Source: Andrena cerasifolii
Lineage: Eukaryota > Arthropoda > Insecta > Hymenoptera > Andrenidae
Reading direction: 5' to 3'
DNA length: 64,000 bases
NCBI RefSeq assembly: GCF_050908995.1
Contig: NC_135121.1
Coordinates: 10,230,001-10,294,000, forward strand
Position numbers and translations under genes: made by a program. The notes under the pieces were generated by a model. The model searched no databases and was not told the DNA's origin. It saw only the letters and a program-made list of their open reading frames with translations. This document shows, in pieces, positions 1 through 12,280 of the stretch; position 1 is the first letter of the stretch, and the number at the start of each line of letters is the position of its first letter.

Positions 1-1020
1 TCGCTTCTCTACGCGCGTGCAGGCACACTCCGCGCGTATGCGCTTGTGCGTCTCGAAGAGGAAGTTCTCGGGGCGGACGCGAACAGGAGGAAGAAGAAGA
101 GGAGAAGACCGAGGGAAATCGCACCGTTATCGGGACTCGTCTCTTTGTCCCTGGCGATGGAAAAAACCTCGTCCGTTCTGATATGAGAAACTTATCGAAC
201 GTATGGCGTATCGCGAACACTTTTAGAATAAGAAGATACACACGCTTCCGGTCTCCGGAGTTCCTTCGCGATTACGGTTAATCAGGAGCCTCCGCGTACT
301 CGAAGCGATTCGGCAGATCGCGCCATGTGGTAGAAGTCGTCAACCTATACTACTTAAATGTCGAATACGCGGGCTGCCTGGTTTTCCTGTTACGTGGATC
401 CTATCAGTCGCAGTACGTGTATACTCGCCGAAGGACTAATACGTATATTCACGAGTCGCACGGTGACCCACGTCCCCGTTCTCTTTCTCGATCGATCGCG
501 AAAAGGAGGAGAGTCATCGAGATGCAGCGGATCCCGTAGATCGGTATCGTTCGTTTCCCGCGGCCGGAAAATCGATCACCGTTACGGCGGTGTAACGCGG
601 CATTTCGAGTCCCCCCGTGGATGGTGTTCGACCGCGATCGGCGTTCACCGATCCAGCGGCATTCGTACGTGAGAGAGGATAACGATAACGGGAGTGTGCA
701 ACGCCTGGGAAAACGATCCGCGCGTTCGTTCGTCTTCCGTGAGATGTGGAACCCGCTCCGCTGCCTGGCGACGGTGTAATACAATGTTATTTATTTACCA
801 CCGGCCAGGAGAGAGTTACCGATTAAACCGAACCCTCTTAGCCTCCCACCCGATCTCCGCCAGATGAGGAGCGTCTCTCTGCAACCTTTCCCCCCTCCCA
901 GATCGTCTCTCGCACGCCATCGGGTTTTTGCAAGGCCCCGGTGACGGAAGCCTGAATTCCTATTAATTTCTGTCTACCGAGGCCATCCACGCCTTGATCT
1001 AGGAGGTTCCGTCGATTTAG
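1..1020. other. noncoding, no supported feature
   Basis: A GAA/GGA-rich patch near 90-115, otherwise unique sequence. Short open frames overlap on both strands without protein hallmarks. Confidence 0.6.
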
Positions 1021-1635
1021 GGTTCCGCCTGGAAACACTTCAGATTCCAAAGGCCATCGAGAATTCTCATTTGGGACTTAGTAAATCCTTATTTCTTCAG
1101 AGATTCTGCGGAGCTTCTTCTGTAGAGCACTTTAAGGAAAGTAGAGCTTTGGGGTGCTAACTGGGTTTGAGTTAGATCTGGGTTTAGGGTTCCACCTGGA
1201 AACACTTCAGATTCCAAAGGCCATCGAGAATTTTCATTTGGGACTTAGTAAATCCTTATTTCTTCAGAGATTCTGCGGAGCTTCTTCTGTAGATCACTTT
1301 AAGGAAAGTTGAGCTTTGGGTTGCTAACTGGGTTTAGGGTTCCGCCTGGAAACACTTCAGATTCCAAGAGCCATCGAGAATTTTCATTTGGGACTTAGTA
1401 AATCCTTATTTCTTCAGAGATTCTGCGGAGCTTCTTCTGTAGATCACTTTAAGGAAAGTTGAGCTTTGGGTTGCTAACTGGGTTTAGGGTTCCGCCTGGA
1501 AACACTTCAGATTCCAACAGCCATCGAGAATTTTCATTTGGGACTTAGTAAATCCTTATTTCTTCAGAGATTCTGCGAAGCTTCTTCTGTAGATCACTCT
1601 AAGCAAAGTTGAGCTTTGGGTTGCTAATTGGGTTT
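1021..1635. repeat. tandem array, four copies of a 150-bp unit
   Basis: Units begin at 1021, 1188, 1338 and 1488, each opening with GGTTCC[GA]CCTGGAAACACTT and ending in a GGGTTGCTAACTGGG-type segment. Spacing is 167, 150 and 150 bp; the first unit carries an extra 17 bp (about 1168-1184), a partial duplication of its own GGGTTT end. Units differ at only a few positions, so the array is young or homogenised. It also contains TTTAGGG motifs, which are too sparse to be telomeric. Confidence 0.95.
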
Positions 1636-1828
1636 TTAATGAAGTGGTCGGTATTCTAGAAGTATATGAAGCTAGAGAGAGAGAGAAGTGTGTTAGGCTT
1701 CTCGACTGAGTGAACGCAGAGGTGCATACTGAGGCGTGGACCGAGAGGCTAGTAATCACTGCAAAATACACCACCACGAGTGTTCCGCGTATCGATGTAG
1801 CGCGATTGACGAAAGGCTGCTTCTCACA

Positions 1829-2460
1829 GTGTCACTGGGTTACTTGGATAATTTTCCAGGCGAGTAGGCGCGCGCCGCGTGAGAGCGAGCGAGCGAATTC
1901 AGGCGAGTGCATTACGGCAACGCGATTCGCTCGAACGTGCCTCGATAGCGGCGCAGTGGCCACGGGAGCCTCGTAAACTATTGCGTGACCATAAAAATCC
2001 AGCGGGAACATTAGCAACGCGCAGGCTCCCGGAGATATATGTACGGGCCGTGTCACGCGCGCTTAATTGCACGCTTCTTGGCTAAATTTTTGGCGAACAA
2101 AGGAACTCTTAAAGAATCTTAGTCGTATGACGAAGGGATTTAAGGATGCTTCGATTCTAAAAGATTTTAATCAGTGGATTATGGAAGACTCGCAATCACC
2201 CCTCCTAAATTCCAGTTTGCAAAATTTCAACCAGCGAAATTAACCCCTGCAGAGTATGTATCCCTGAATGCTCGTTAAAGGAACGAATGCTTCGACAATG
2301 GTACCCGAGGAGGTCTGTCGGTCTTCTATAAGCCGCTTTGGTACTCGAGCACGATTCAATTAGTGGCGATAAAGCTTCAATCCCGAATGGAATGCCGCTA
2401 GCCGAGCAGCCTTCTGTCGCGATTGCTGGCCTGGAAAATTTTCCAGTAACCCAGTGACAC
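1829..2460. repeat. pair of about 32-bp inverted repeats around 570 bp of unique DNA
   Basis: GTGTCACTGGGTTACT followed by AATTTTCCAGGC at 1829-1861 recurs in reverse complement at 2429-2460 with a few differences. The interior has no open frame of interest. No target duplication is visible, so this is either a degraded inverted-repeat element or a duplicated noncoding motif. Confidence 0.6.
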
Positions 2461-3900
2461 CGTGCGCGAAACCTTCCTTGGGTGGTTCCCATCCAGGTGA
2501 CCCCTTGCTCTCCGCAGCGTTAACTTAATCTACGACCGTGCTCGAGGACACGCGTGGAATGTCAATTTCGTTTCTAACGCGCCGTGAAATCGTCACGCGT
2601 GTCACATCAGTGACCACGGGGAAAAAAGTAGAAATCTGTGAAGGTTGTCTAGCAATAAGAAGTGGGACTTTAAGGAAGGAGGAGGAGAGTGGGTTTCTTT
2701 AAGGAAGGAGAAGGAGAGTGGTTCCTTGTCCCCGGGTTTCGGTGAGCTCGGAAAAGATCCCGCTATTCTTCACTCCAGATCCTCGGGTTCTCCTCCGCTG
2801 AGGATCGCGTCTTCGCGAGTGCAGGGCCGTCAAGGGATCACGCGAGTCGCGCATCCCTGGTGCTAGAGGTGAACGTGCAGGATAGGAGAGAGGGGAGGGC
2901 AGACCTGTCGATATATTAGTTATGCCCGAGGGCGAGGTGAGGCGAAGAAGCGGAGGTGAACGCGAACTCTCCACTGCCAAGGCGGTGCAAGGCGTGGTCT
3001 TGTCCCTTTACTTTGCCTTTGCTTGCCTTTCTTCTCTTCTGACGCTAGCCTCGCTTCCACGCTGCTACAACTCGCGTGTGCGCGCGTGCACCCGGTCACG
3101 GGGTGTCCCTTTTGCAACGACCCTTCTTGCACCGATTAACTGTAGTCCAGCACGTAGGATTGGCGATCCCTTGGAAGCAATATCCGTACTCTCGCTTGGA
3201 AGTTAGCCTTCCCCTAGACACGATTCCCTTGGATCAGTGTTCTCACGAATCCATTTCCCGTCAAAGTTCCCTCGCGCCTCAACGTCACTTCAAGTCCAAG
3301 GACTCTACCTCAGCTTCCCTAAAGCTTCAAAGTGCATCGTGACTTTGGCGATCATGGTTATTCGCAGCTAATTCACTCCCTCGGATAGAACGCGCTCCAG
3401 GCTGCGACTGTGCACTCGCGGAGGGATTCTCTGGCAAGCGTGGACAGTCGATTCGAAGGGAAGCACCCAGTATAGGAGTAGGTTCGACTGGTTCACCTCC
3501 GTGGCTGGCAACAACTAACGAGCAGCTGTCGGTAAGGGTCCCGGCGACAATAACCCGTGCATTTTATATGTTCCCCGGTCGTGTCTGTATGCATCGATGC
3601 ATCGATCTTGCCTGGCTTTTTCTCGCGCTCGCTGACCAGAGATAAGCGGCCACCGCGTCTAACTGCCCATCATTAACGTTATCGATGTCTGCCACTTTAC
3701 ACAGCCGTCGATATTTCAACGTTCGTCCAACGCTATTCCGGCCCACTATCTCCCCCTCTTTCCGCCGCGTCTTCCAGCGGAAACCGAAGTATCGCGAGCC
3801 TCGAGAAGGAAAGTGTGGTCGCACGGCGGACAAAGAGAAACGACCACCCAGCTACCATTCCTCGGAAAGCTCATCAACGATCGTCCTCTTCTCTTCGCCG
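2461..3900. other. noncoding, no supported feature
   Basis: Unique GC-moderate sequence. A duplicated AAGGAAGGAG-AGGAGAGTGG motif sits near 2672-2720. Confidence 0.5.
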
Positions 3901-4111
3901 TCGAATTCAAAATCCTCGAGTCTTATAATCCCTGGCGCTTCTCGAGATTCCTCCACGCGCGAAGCGGCACGGAACGCCCTGCAGACAGGCTACCAACGAC
4001 GACAAAGGTTGAGCCGACGGAACGCGAAAACTGTACCTCGATCTGTACGTGGAAGCCGGACGGAAGCTGTCGAAATACCGAGGGGTTGCTACCGAGTCGC
4101 GGCGCGGTGAC

Positions 4112-4357
4112 ACCAGCCTGTTCGGCCTTCTCCAGAGGCAGGTATTCCAGCTGTAAGTACGTGGAAGTCTCACGATTGGCGTCCACGCATTCCGCGAAAG
4201 TAACGGCACCGTCGATGATGAAATTCTCCCTGGGCACCTCGAAGCTGACCGACGCGTGGCGAGAGGGAAATTCGATGGGCTTCGACGGCATCGACACTCT
4301 CGCTGCTCCGTCTGTCGCGGAACGAACGCGTCGAAGATCGTTTCTGGCGACAGACAT
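4112..4357 (-). CDS. possible coding exon of an unrecognised gene
   Basis: An open minus-strand frame reads protein-like from about 4246 to 4112 (FEVPRENFIIDGAVTF, then ECVDANRETSTYLQLEYLPL). Third codon positions there are roughly 70% G+C, higher than the surroundings, and favour codons such as ATC, TTC, GAG, CTG and GCC. A possible start is ATG at 4357, with only a fair context. The frame runs on to 3923 but its composition becomes less coding-like after EKAEQAG. TTACAG just before codon CTG at about 4152 could also be an acceptor. The opposite strand is open over 3813-4493, so strand and reality are both uncertain. No domain recognised. Confidence 0.25.
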
Positions 4358-4376
4358 TGGCTTCGGTGCGTCTGCC

Positions 4377-4607
4377 CTATTCCCCCCTCTGTGCTGCCAC
4401 CTGCGACGCGTAATCTTCCTCTGGTTCTTCTTTAAAGTGGAACTGATTCACGGAGAAGTCTTCCGACCGCGCTCCATTTTCTCGAAACTGTGACGGAAGA
4501 AAGTCGGCCTGGCAACTGGCCGAGGCTTCGCAGACCGATGATAATTGGCACTGGCATTCGGAGCACTCGTCACGGTCAAAGTTAGCGCCGAAACCTTGAC
4601 GCCCCAA
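4377..4607 (-). CDS. possible upstream exon next to the 4.1-kb candidate
   Basis: An open minus-strand frame contains a cysteine-dense segment (DRDECSECQCQLSSVCE) followed by an acidic one (FKEEPEEDYASQ). It reaches CAG|GTGGCA at about 4395, a possible donor, and an AG lies 57 nt further on at the start of the 4357-frame region. The two open frames differ in phase and the 57-nt gap does not connect them, so they are not a simple exon pair as read. I do not recognise the protein; it could be a chance frame. Confidence 0.18.
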   Translation of the reverse strand: MGRQGFGANFDRDECSECQCQLSSVCEASASCQADFLPSQFRENGARSEDFSVNQFHFKEEPEEDYASQVAAQRGE

Positions 4608-5738
4608 CGTCCGGTCGACGCTGAAGCGATCGCGGGGTTCGGATAACGCGCTCTTCTTTCAGGGATCGCCGCGTTTAACCGCCGTTCAGACTGGTACCGA
4701 TTGTGTTAGCTCGAGCCGGCTTCGAAGGGAGAGGAAGGTCGCCAACGAGGTCGTCGGTGCTAACCACACCGTGAAAACCTGTGATTTCTTCCTGTAATTG
4801 GGTGTTACGCAACGTTCGACCTTAAGTTAAAGGTTGCCGTCCAACCGCTCGATACTTCTACGGTCGGACATCGGCCAGTTTGCGAGCGATACACTCCACT
4901 GCATCCAGCGCTTTTACTTTTCCTCCAATCTTCCTGAATTAGAAGACATTGAAATGCCCGGCTGCCATCGCTCTTTCCAATTCCCTCAATCGATTTCAAG
5001 GTCGTGACGAGTAGAACGATGGAATAAGGAGGACAAAGCGGGAGGAGCGATTTGGAAAGGAAAAGGAGTCGCTCAAGTGTCCGCGTTATCCCAGCAACTA
5101 GAGCAGCGAGTAGTTTGGATGGCGAGCGTCTGACCAGCAGTCGCCGCGTTTCCCTAAGAGAGTTCCGCTGCGGGGAATCCGTGAAATGCCGTAGAAGGAA
5201 AAGGGAATCCGGAGCGCAGCTGCCAGCCGCGGTTTAACCGGCCGGCTAAAGTAGGAATCCGCCCGTGAATTCGCGAGAGGGAAGCGCGTTTTTACGCCGG
5301 AATAACACGGACCCGCGTGAACGGGAGCTGGGGCCTGAATAATTCATGGCCGTCTCCCGAGGGTGTGACGAAAGTGGCGGAAAGGCGTAAATGATTTGCG
5401 GCCACTAAACCGCGGGATTCCGCGAACGCCTGCGAGGAGCATCGATAAAATTCAAATAACGCGTTTGCGCCTAACTCTCGAGCGTGGAGCGCTACGATGC
5501 AGCCTTGCCACGGATTTCCATCGTCCTTCGAGCGAACGAATTCCTGAAGCAGGGTCTTCTCCGAAATGAAAGAAGTCTCCAATTTCGCGGTCAGCGTTGG
5601 TAAGTAATTAATTAACAGGGGAAAGCTATCTCGAAGTCTACCTTTAACCCTCGTCCATCCCCTGTGTCAATTTGACGGAAATGTACACAGTGTATGTAAA
5701 AATGCAGTATGCCCTGCACATCGCTATATTATTCATGA

Positions 5739-6424
5739 CAGAGTTGTGCAGAATTACAATTGAATTACTCCATGAATTATAATTACAAAATAATTCAATT
5801 GCATCGTATTCGATTACATTGTAATTCGTAATTCAGGTCTCGCATTCATTCTTTTTTTTTGCAGAGCCTAACGTTATCGTATGCTGTGGCCATATTACCG
5901 AAAATTTTGTCAATCTGGGAGCATAAAATATTAGTTAAATATATGTATTTTCAGTTGGTAATAAAGATTTTTCGTAGAAAGTTACATTTCATTATAAAAG
6001 AATGTCTTGAAAAATAGCATTTATTTTCGAACGTCACAGTGGCTTCCCCCCTTAAGAGGTAACCAAATTGAGAGGTAATAAGGGGTGAGAAAGAAATATG
6101 TAGGTAAAGGTTTCGAACAGAAAACAAATATTAAGAATTCTGAATATGGTATTGTTCATAAATTTATAATATATGAACAGAAATAAACTCCTTTTTTACA
6201 TTTTTTCCACATTTTTTCTCACTTCTTCAGTGTTTCGAGCTGTAATTTAATTACATTGTATTTCAATTAGATTGTAATTAAATTACACGCACAATTACAG
6301 TAATTGGGAATCGAATTAATTAAAAACTTTGAATTATGTAATTGAGTTACAACGTAATTGAATTACTATGTAATTGAAATAAAATGTAATTAATTTACAG
6401 TGTAATTCAATTAGCACAACTGTG
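5739..6424. mobile_element. non-autonomous hAT-type element (686 bp)
   Basis: Ends are CAGAGTTGTGC on the left and, inverted, CACAGTTGTGC on the right. They are flanked by ATTCATGA (5731-5738) and ATTCCTGA (6425-6432), an 8-bp duplication with one mismatch, the hAT size. The subterminal regions are dense in TAATTACA/TGTAATT motifs in both orientations. The middle is AT-rich and has no transposase frame. The terminal sequence matches the element at 63308. Confidence 0.75.
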
Positions 6425-9400
6425 ATTCCTGAACGACGCGAACATTCGTATGTCTGAATATACAGAAATTTCATTTTTCATTTTCAATAAAAGAATTTGC
6501 AAAGTCAACCTTCTATCTTTTCATTATATTGACCTTTTTACCATTGTCTTAACTTGACACCAAGGGACAAATTAACTTGGGGAACTGAGGGACTGCTGAT
6601 GGTTGAAGCGAGCACATGTCCCAGAAAACCTATTTCTCCGGAGAGACAAATCGAGGTGGAAATCAAGGGCGATAAAAAGCAGCCACCATTGAAAATCAAT
6701 TTGTAAAGGGGTACACGCGACGTGACGAACGTTGCGAAGCAAGCTACGGCTCCCGGATCGATCTGCGAAGAATAAACATGGCCCGAAATCAATTTGCCGA
6801 GGATACAGACAGCGGTCGTCACGGTGCATCCTCGTGGCAGCGTTGACGCGTCGCGGGCTCGTCGATGGTTATCGCCTTGTCTGGGAGGAAGCGCTGCTGG
6901 CCCGTTATGAGCGGATATTACGTACAAAGACGGCCGGCGGTATCGATTAACCGATTAGAATATCGATTAATATCGGCCACGGGACGTTATCACCCGCCGA
7001 TCGGCCGCACCTGGCCTCCCATGGGAGGCCGCACGAGGATCCCGTGGACGCAGCCAGCCCGAACGACACGGTAGGAGGAAGTGCAGCGCTATTATTGTAT
7101 GCTAAACAATATGCCATATACGAAAAAGCAATTCACCCGCGGCGCTCGAAGGAAAGCCTGCCGATAGATAGGCAGGGGCTTTTCTTCGCCACGTCCGACG
7201 ATCCCGCAGGATCGATGGCTGCGACCATCCGAACGGGAATGAAAGGGAACGAACGTCGGGACCGCCAATGGGTATTGTGTAGATTGATAATACGATTCTC
7301 CGAATGGGAACGGATCAGAGTTTTCGCAGTGGCTCGTTCGCGGGTAGCGCGGTAGCGCAATGGAATCTCGATTGTTCGAGGCAATTAGTGAGCACGTTTA
7401 TTAGTCAATACGCGGAATGATTAATACGCTACTACGGTTTTTGTATTTTAATGGCCGATGAGGCTCGAAAAGCCAGCCGGGGAGCCGTCATAAGGAAGCG
7501 GCGATCGCAGGCGAGTAGGGGCGTAAATAGGAGGAAGCGTTTAAATTAATGGAACGAAGTGGTGGAAGTAGGAAGAAAAATTGGAGGTTTTTTGCGGAAA
7601 GGGGAGGAGGGTGGCTATCCGGAGCAGGAAATTAAGAGGGATGCAAGAGGCGGTGGGAAAAACTGGTTGTACCGGGTGCAGAAGGAAATAGAAGCGGGCA
7701 GATGAGAATTAATCGAAGGAGAGGAGGATGCAGGAGATTGGGATTCGTTTAACGTCCCCTTTGGGGTCTTTTTTCTCGTCGAAACCGCGTCCGAGATATT
7801 CAATAACGCCAGTAACCACTGGGTGTTCCTAAACGCCTCTAATAACCTCCTCGGGGAAACATAAAGTTGTCAATGATCGCGGAGGATGTCTCCGTCGAGA
7901 TTCTCGCAGGGAAAAAACCGCGTCTACGATATCGGGAGAGGAAAAAGCGTTGCGCAACTGTTGTAAATCACCGACGGAGCCCTGCTCCGACGGTGAAAGT
8001 AGTCCAAACGGTTAATACATCATTTAAGAGCGGACAGCGCGCGCGTTGTTCGATTTAAATTGGCGCGCCACGAGGCCAGCTTGGAAATCTAACGATGATA
8101 ATTACGATATGAAAATTTCTCTATTGGAGCCGAACGATACGGATCAGGGGAATTAATGATCTCGGACACGATTGCCCGATCGGCACTGTCGCCCCTTTTA
8201 ATTCGAAAAGGTTACGACCGAGATGAATAGACCGTTTGTGGCATTCGTTCAAAGCCGGGGTCGATCCCTGAGAAACACTCAGCCGCTCCAGCGTCGGCGT
8301 TAATTGAAAATCAATTATCAACGCGTATTCGTGATGTTCCAGCGAGGATCGGGGCCATTTAAATGGCCGTGCATGATCGCGCCGAGGCGCGGTGCGATCC
8401 CTGCGCTCACGAGATCGCCTGCTTTCACTTAAATGCGGCAAATCTGCTTGGGGGATTGAAATGGACACGTGGTCTGATGGACGTGGCTGATGGCAATGCG
8501 CGACCACGCCTTGGGAAGCTTTCCTTTTGGAGGAAGGTAAACACAGTCCGCGGACTGATCCTCTCCTAGAAGATTCCCAGCGCCGCGCGAGATTGTCTAT
8601 ACTTTACTGTTCCAAACTCTACCCCCGTGCACTGTCTCACCCTTCTCAAACCCTAACCGCTGGACTGTTCGGTCTTGGACAGTCCGGTACGATTTTGCAC
8701 GCTGCGCCGGGTTCAGAGGAGAGCAAGAACCCTGAGGTCTTCCGAAGGAGAGGAGAAGGCAGAAGGCTGAAGGCAAAGGAGGTCGGGGAATCCCGCGGGC
8801 CCGAATCCCCTCGTCTGGGTGCTCGAGGGTGCTGGAGGATGTTCGAGGTCGGTCGGTTTCATTGGCCGCGGATAGAACGTGCCGCGCTGCCGGGCGAAAA
8901 GCTGACGAACCTAGGTCTTCGACCCGGCGGGCGCCACGGAGAGGAGTACGGGCTCTCTCGCACGGGCTATGGCGTGCAGCCACTTTGCCACGACACAGCC
9001 ATAAACATCTCTGAATGGAGACCACCCACCAGCCTGCACACTTCTCGGAACTGCACTCGCGCGTTTCACGAGAACACCAAAGCCGCTCACTGAGCGCGGA
9101 GCGCTGCTTCCACTTTTGCGTGGCTATCCGCCGTTTCGACTCGAAAAACCACGGCCAGTCGTTTCGCCGGTGAATAGCAGCGCCGAGGAACCTCGTGGTT
9201 ATCGAGATTTCTTCCCCAGGCCCGTCGATGCCCTCCGCTAAACCGATTCCCGCGGAGCTTCGAGCCCACTGCCTAGGGAAACTGATCCCTAACGAGACAT
9301 CGAGATCTTCCTTTCGTTCTTCGGGCTGCACCTTCGTCTTTCTTCTTTCTTCACGTGGATACTTATGTTCTTCCAGAGGATACCCCAGCTGCTTTCTGCT

Positions 9401-9921
9401 CCCTTCGTCTCCCTGCAGAAGCGATCGTCCCTCCTTCTTCAAAACTGTTCCTGCAATTTCATCCCCCGATCTTCCAGCGAAGTCTCAAACCTCGTCTACC
9501 GTTCAAAGGCGAGCAGACCGGCGACGGAGACGCGCAGAGAGCGCTCGGTGCTCGTCCGTGCAGCAGAGAGGAAACAAAACGAGAGCCCTGAAAGGAAGGC
9601 GAAAGAAGATGGGGGAAGGGAAGCGAGGAGGAGGAGGCTGGAAAGAAAGGATACAATGTGCGGGTACGGGGCTAGCGCGAGCATACTGCAAACACCGGGC
9701 GAGTTTGATTTCACGGTTGGTCGTAAAACACGATTCCACGGAGAGAACGAGTGGCGGAGAGGCAGCTTGGTTATGCAGGTGCGCTTTCGGGCCGAGCGGA
9801 AGGTGTTCCTCGCGGATTTTATACACGGCTCTACGAGCCCGATGAAAAAGCGGTCGACGCGGCGGATCACCTCTCTGCTCTATCGAAACGCACGGCCGCT
9901 CTTCAGCCTGCGGTAGAAGGC

Positions 9922-9957
9922 GAGAGTGAGAGAGAGAGAGAGAGGGAGAGGGAGAGG
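9922..9957. repeat. GA microsatellite
   Basis: A run of GA dinucleotides with two GGGAGA interruptions. Confidence 0.9.
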
Positions 9958-11240
9958 ATCGTAAAGCAGCCTCGCCTTGCGCAGCTGAAAGTGTTACGGC
10001 GATCCGCGGACGATGGTTACCGAGAACCACTCGTCTCGATCGGAATCGTTAACGAAACGCCTGATACGAGGGCTCTTTTTCTGTGTGGGGGTTGAAGGAT
10101 GATCTTTCCAGGCCTCCCATTTCGGAGGAGTGAATCTATGACGCGAGAAGAAAGTCGCGGAGAGGAATAGGAAGGAGAAAAGACCCTCTTGCCGTTTCTC
10201 AGCCCCAAGGTACTGCGAGCACCCCTAGCACAGCCACGGATTTCCTCACACGACGTTTCCTACTCAAGTCCTCCCAGCGAAAGGGTGGAAAATACTTGTG
10301 AGTAATCGAAAACCCCTCGAACCAGTCGGGTTTCGGCTGCAATTTTTTCTCCAGCCGCGGATCGTTGGATCCTCGCGTTGGCGACTAGGAGCGGGCATGA
10401 GCCCGCGTGCCACGTTGAAACGGTGTAATCTAGCCGGCGAGTATTGCGTAACAGGAGATATACGAGCATCATGTGTATTACGCGATGGCCAGGCGAATCC
10501 TGCAAGTCCGGTTAGGCGGCCGCCGGTGGTTCGCGTACAAGGTAGATTCGTAACGGAACTCGTGCGCGCAATTTCAGCGTTGCAGGATTATAAATTCGTC
10601 GGTGGAGACGCGGCACCGCGGCCAGCCACCCATAATCCACAATGTATATACAGCGCCGTGTGTCCCGGTCGCCGGGCTGTAAATTTATTATTTGCCCGGC
10701 CGTCACACCGTGATAAATACAGGGATCGTGAAGCCCTTCTCTCGTTACCGGGACGGCTGATTTTTATCAATTAATTGTTGAGCGCTCGCGAATAACCGAC
10801 TCTAATTGGATTTATACGTGGGAACGTGTCACGGGACTCTGCCGTTCGAACGGTGAGCTTTATTTATTTAAGGGGACAAGCGTCGGGTGCCGTCGTCCGG
10901 GAACAGTCGGGGGTGTAGGAGCTTCTGGAGTGTTTAAGCGACGTCGGAGCCACGATCGTTGAGTTAAGATGACAGCTCCTAGTTGTTCCTCATGTGTTCC
11001 TCAGTTTCCCTTTGTTTTTCCTTTAACATCTCCATCGTTGTCACCCCCGACAACCTCGCGAGTCCCTGATCCAGAAACTCAAGCCGCCACGGTGCTCCGT
11101 CGAGTCGCTGGAATGGCGCGGAAAGTTGCGCGCCCCGCTCCACCGTCCCTCGACGATCACCCCCTACGACCGTACCGCGACCCAGGACGATGCAGAAGAC
11201 AACCGACACATCCGCATTGCGAGCGGCAGGCGCTTGGACC

Positions 11241-11270
11241 GCGTTCCTCCGCGTTCCTCCGCGTTCCCCG
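11241..11270. repeat. 10-bp minisatellite, three copies
   Basis: GCGTTCCTCC twice followed by GCGTTCCCCG, in perfect tandem register. Confidence 0.85.
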
Positions 11271-12280
11271 TCGATCCTCAAGACAGATGCGTGCACCGTG
11301 GCGTACGCGCTTCATCGGGGCAAGTGTAATAAACCCTAGGCCGGACACAGGCGCACCGCGCGGCTGCACACACACGCGCGCGCGCGTAAGAGCGAGCGGG
11401 AGGAAAGCGCGGCGCTGCTCGGGCAACGAGAGAGTAATGCGCGCCAGTGCATAGTAGTAATAATAAAGTGGTAGTGGTTGGCACGTCACGGTCCAACAGG
11501 CCGATCAACCGTCCGTGCTGCGAGCCAGCTACTGGTCTCCGCCCACGCACAAATATGCACGTACACACGGAGAGCCACCCAGCACCGGCAACGAATCGCT
11601 CTCAGGACGAGCGAGAGAACCGTCGAAGGGCAGAACGCTCTCTGTACGACTGGGGGAACACCGCGATCATGCGAAACGCTAACGAGCAGGGGTGGCTGGA
11701 TAGACAATGGCAGCTCGAGAGGTGGAGGATGTGTGTTCCTTTGCCTGCAAGGAGATCGCTGGTGCGGTTTACCCTTTTTTCGGTCCGCGAGGGGAGAAGG
11801 TCCAGGGGAAGCTCGAGGGAGGGTAGAGCTGCTGCTTTTCAGCTCGGGTTTCGTAATTTGGTTCGTCTGAATTTGATCCTCCTGAACTGTGATTTCCCAC
11901 ATTCTGATACTCCGTTTACTCATCCTCCAGTTCTCATCCTCAACTCCACCCCGATCTCAATGCTCTCCGCTGAATTTCCTCGTCAGTGACCATTTCCCCT
12001 CGCCGTTCCATTCAGCGTTCAACTCGCGTGGTAGCGCTTCCACGAAAGAAGAAAAGAAACTGAGGGAAGCGAGGGGAGAAAAAGCGATAAGCTTCGATTA
12101 ACCACGATCTCCACGGAAGCCAATTACGTTCAGCGCGAAAGGATGCTGGACAACTTTGCTAGGAACTCCAAGCGGTCAGGATTCACGTTACACGTACTGT
12201 ATTGCCGCATTAATAACCGACAATGAGAGTAAATTGAATTCTATAAAACGAAAGATTTGTTGAGTCTGAAAGGAGCAACT

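Larger units (their letters stand above)
6425..12280. other. noncoding, no supported gene
   Basis: CpG-rich unique sequence. The longest frame is a 281-codon minus-strand frame at 8597-9442, Arg/Ser/Glu-rich with no domain, signal or repeat pattern; a competing plus-strand frame overlaps it. Apart from the small repeats at 9922 and 11241 and a CA/CG run at 11362-11389, I see nothing definable. Confidence 0.55.

Noticed and set aside
1021..1635. TTTAGGG motifs in the tandem array as telomeric DNA
   Set aside because: One motif per 150-bp unit is not a telomere repeat; many insects use TTAGG in pure arrays.
8250..8290. GGGGTCGATCCCTG as a tRNA B-box
   Set aside because: No matching A-box or acceptor stem at the right distance.
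8597..9442. 281-codon minus-strand open frame
   Set aside because: No recognisable domain, composition typical of random GC-rich DNA, and a competing plus-strand frame. A frame this long is plausible by chance in 64 kb.
10869..10885. TTTAAGGGGAC here, and similar strings at 16076 and 58912, as further TTAA transposon ends
   Set aside because: Only 8-11 bp match, no AT-rich body and no partner terminus nearby.
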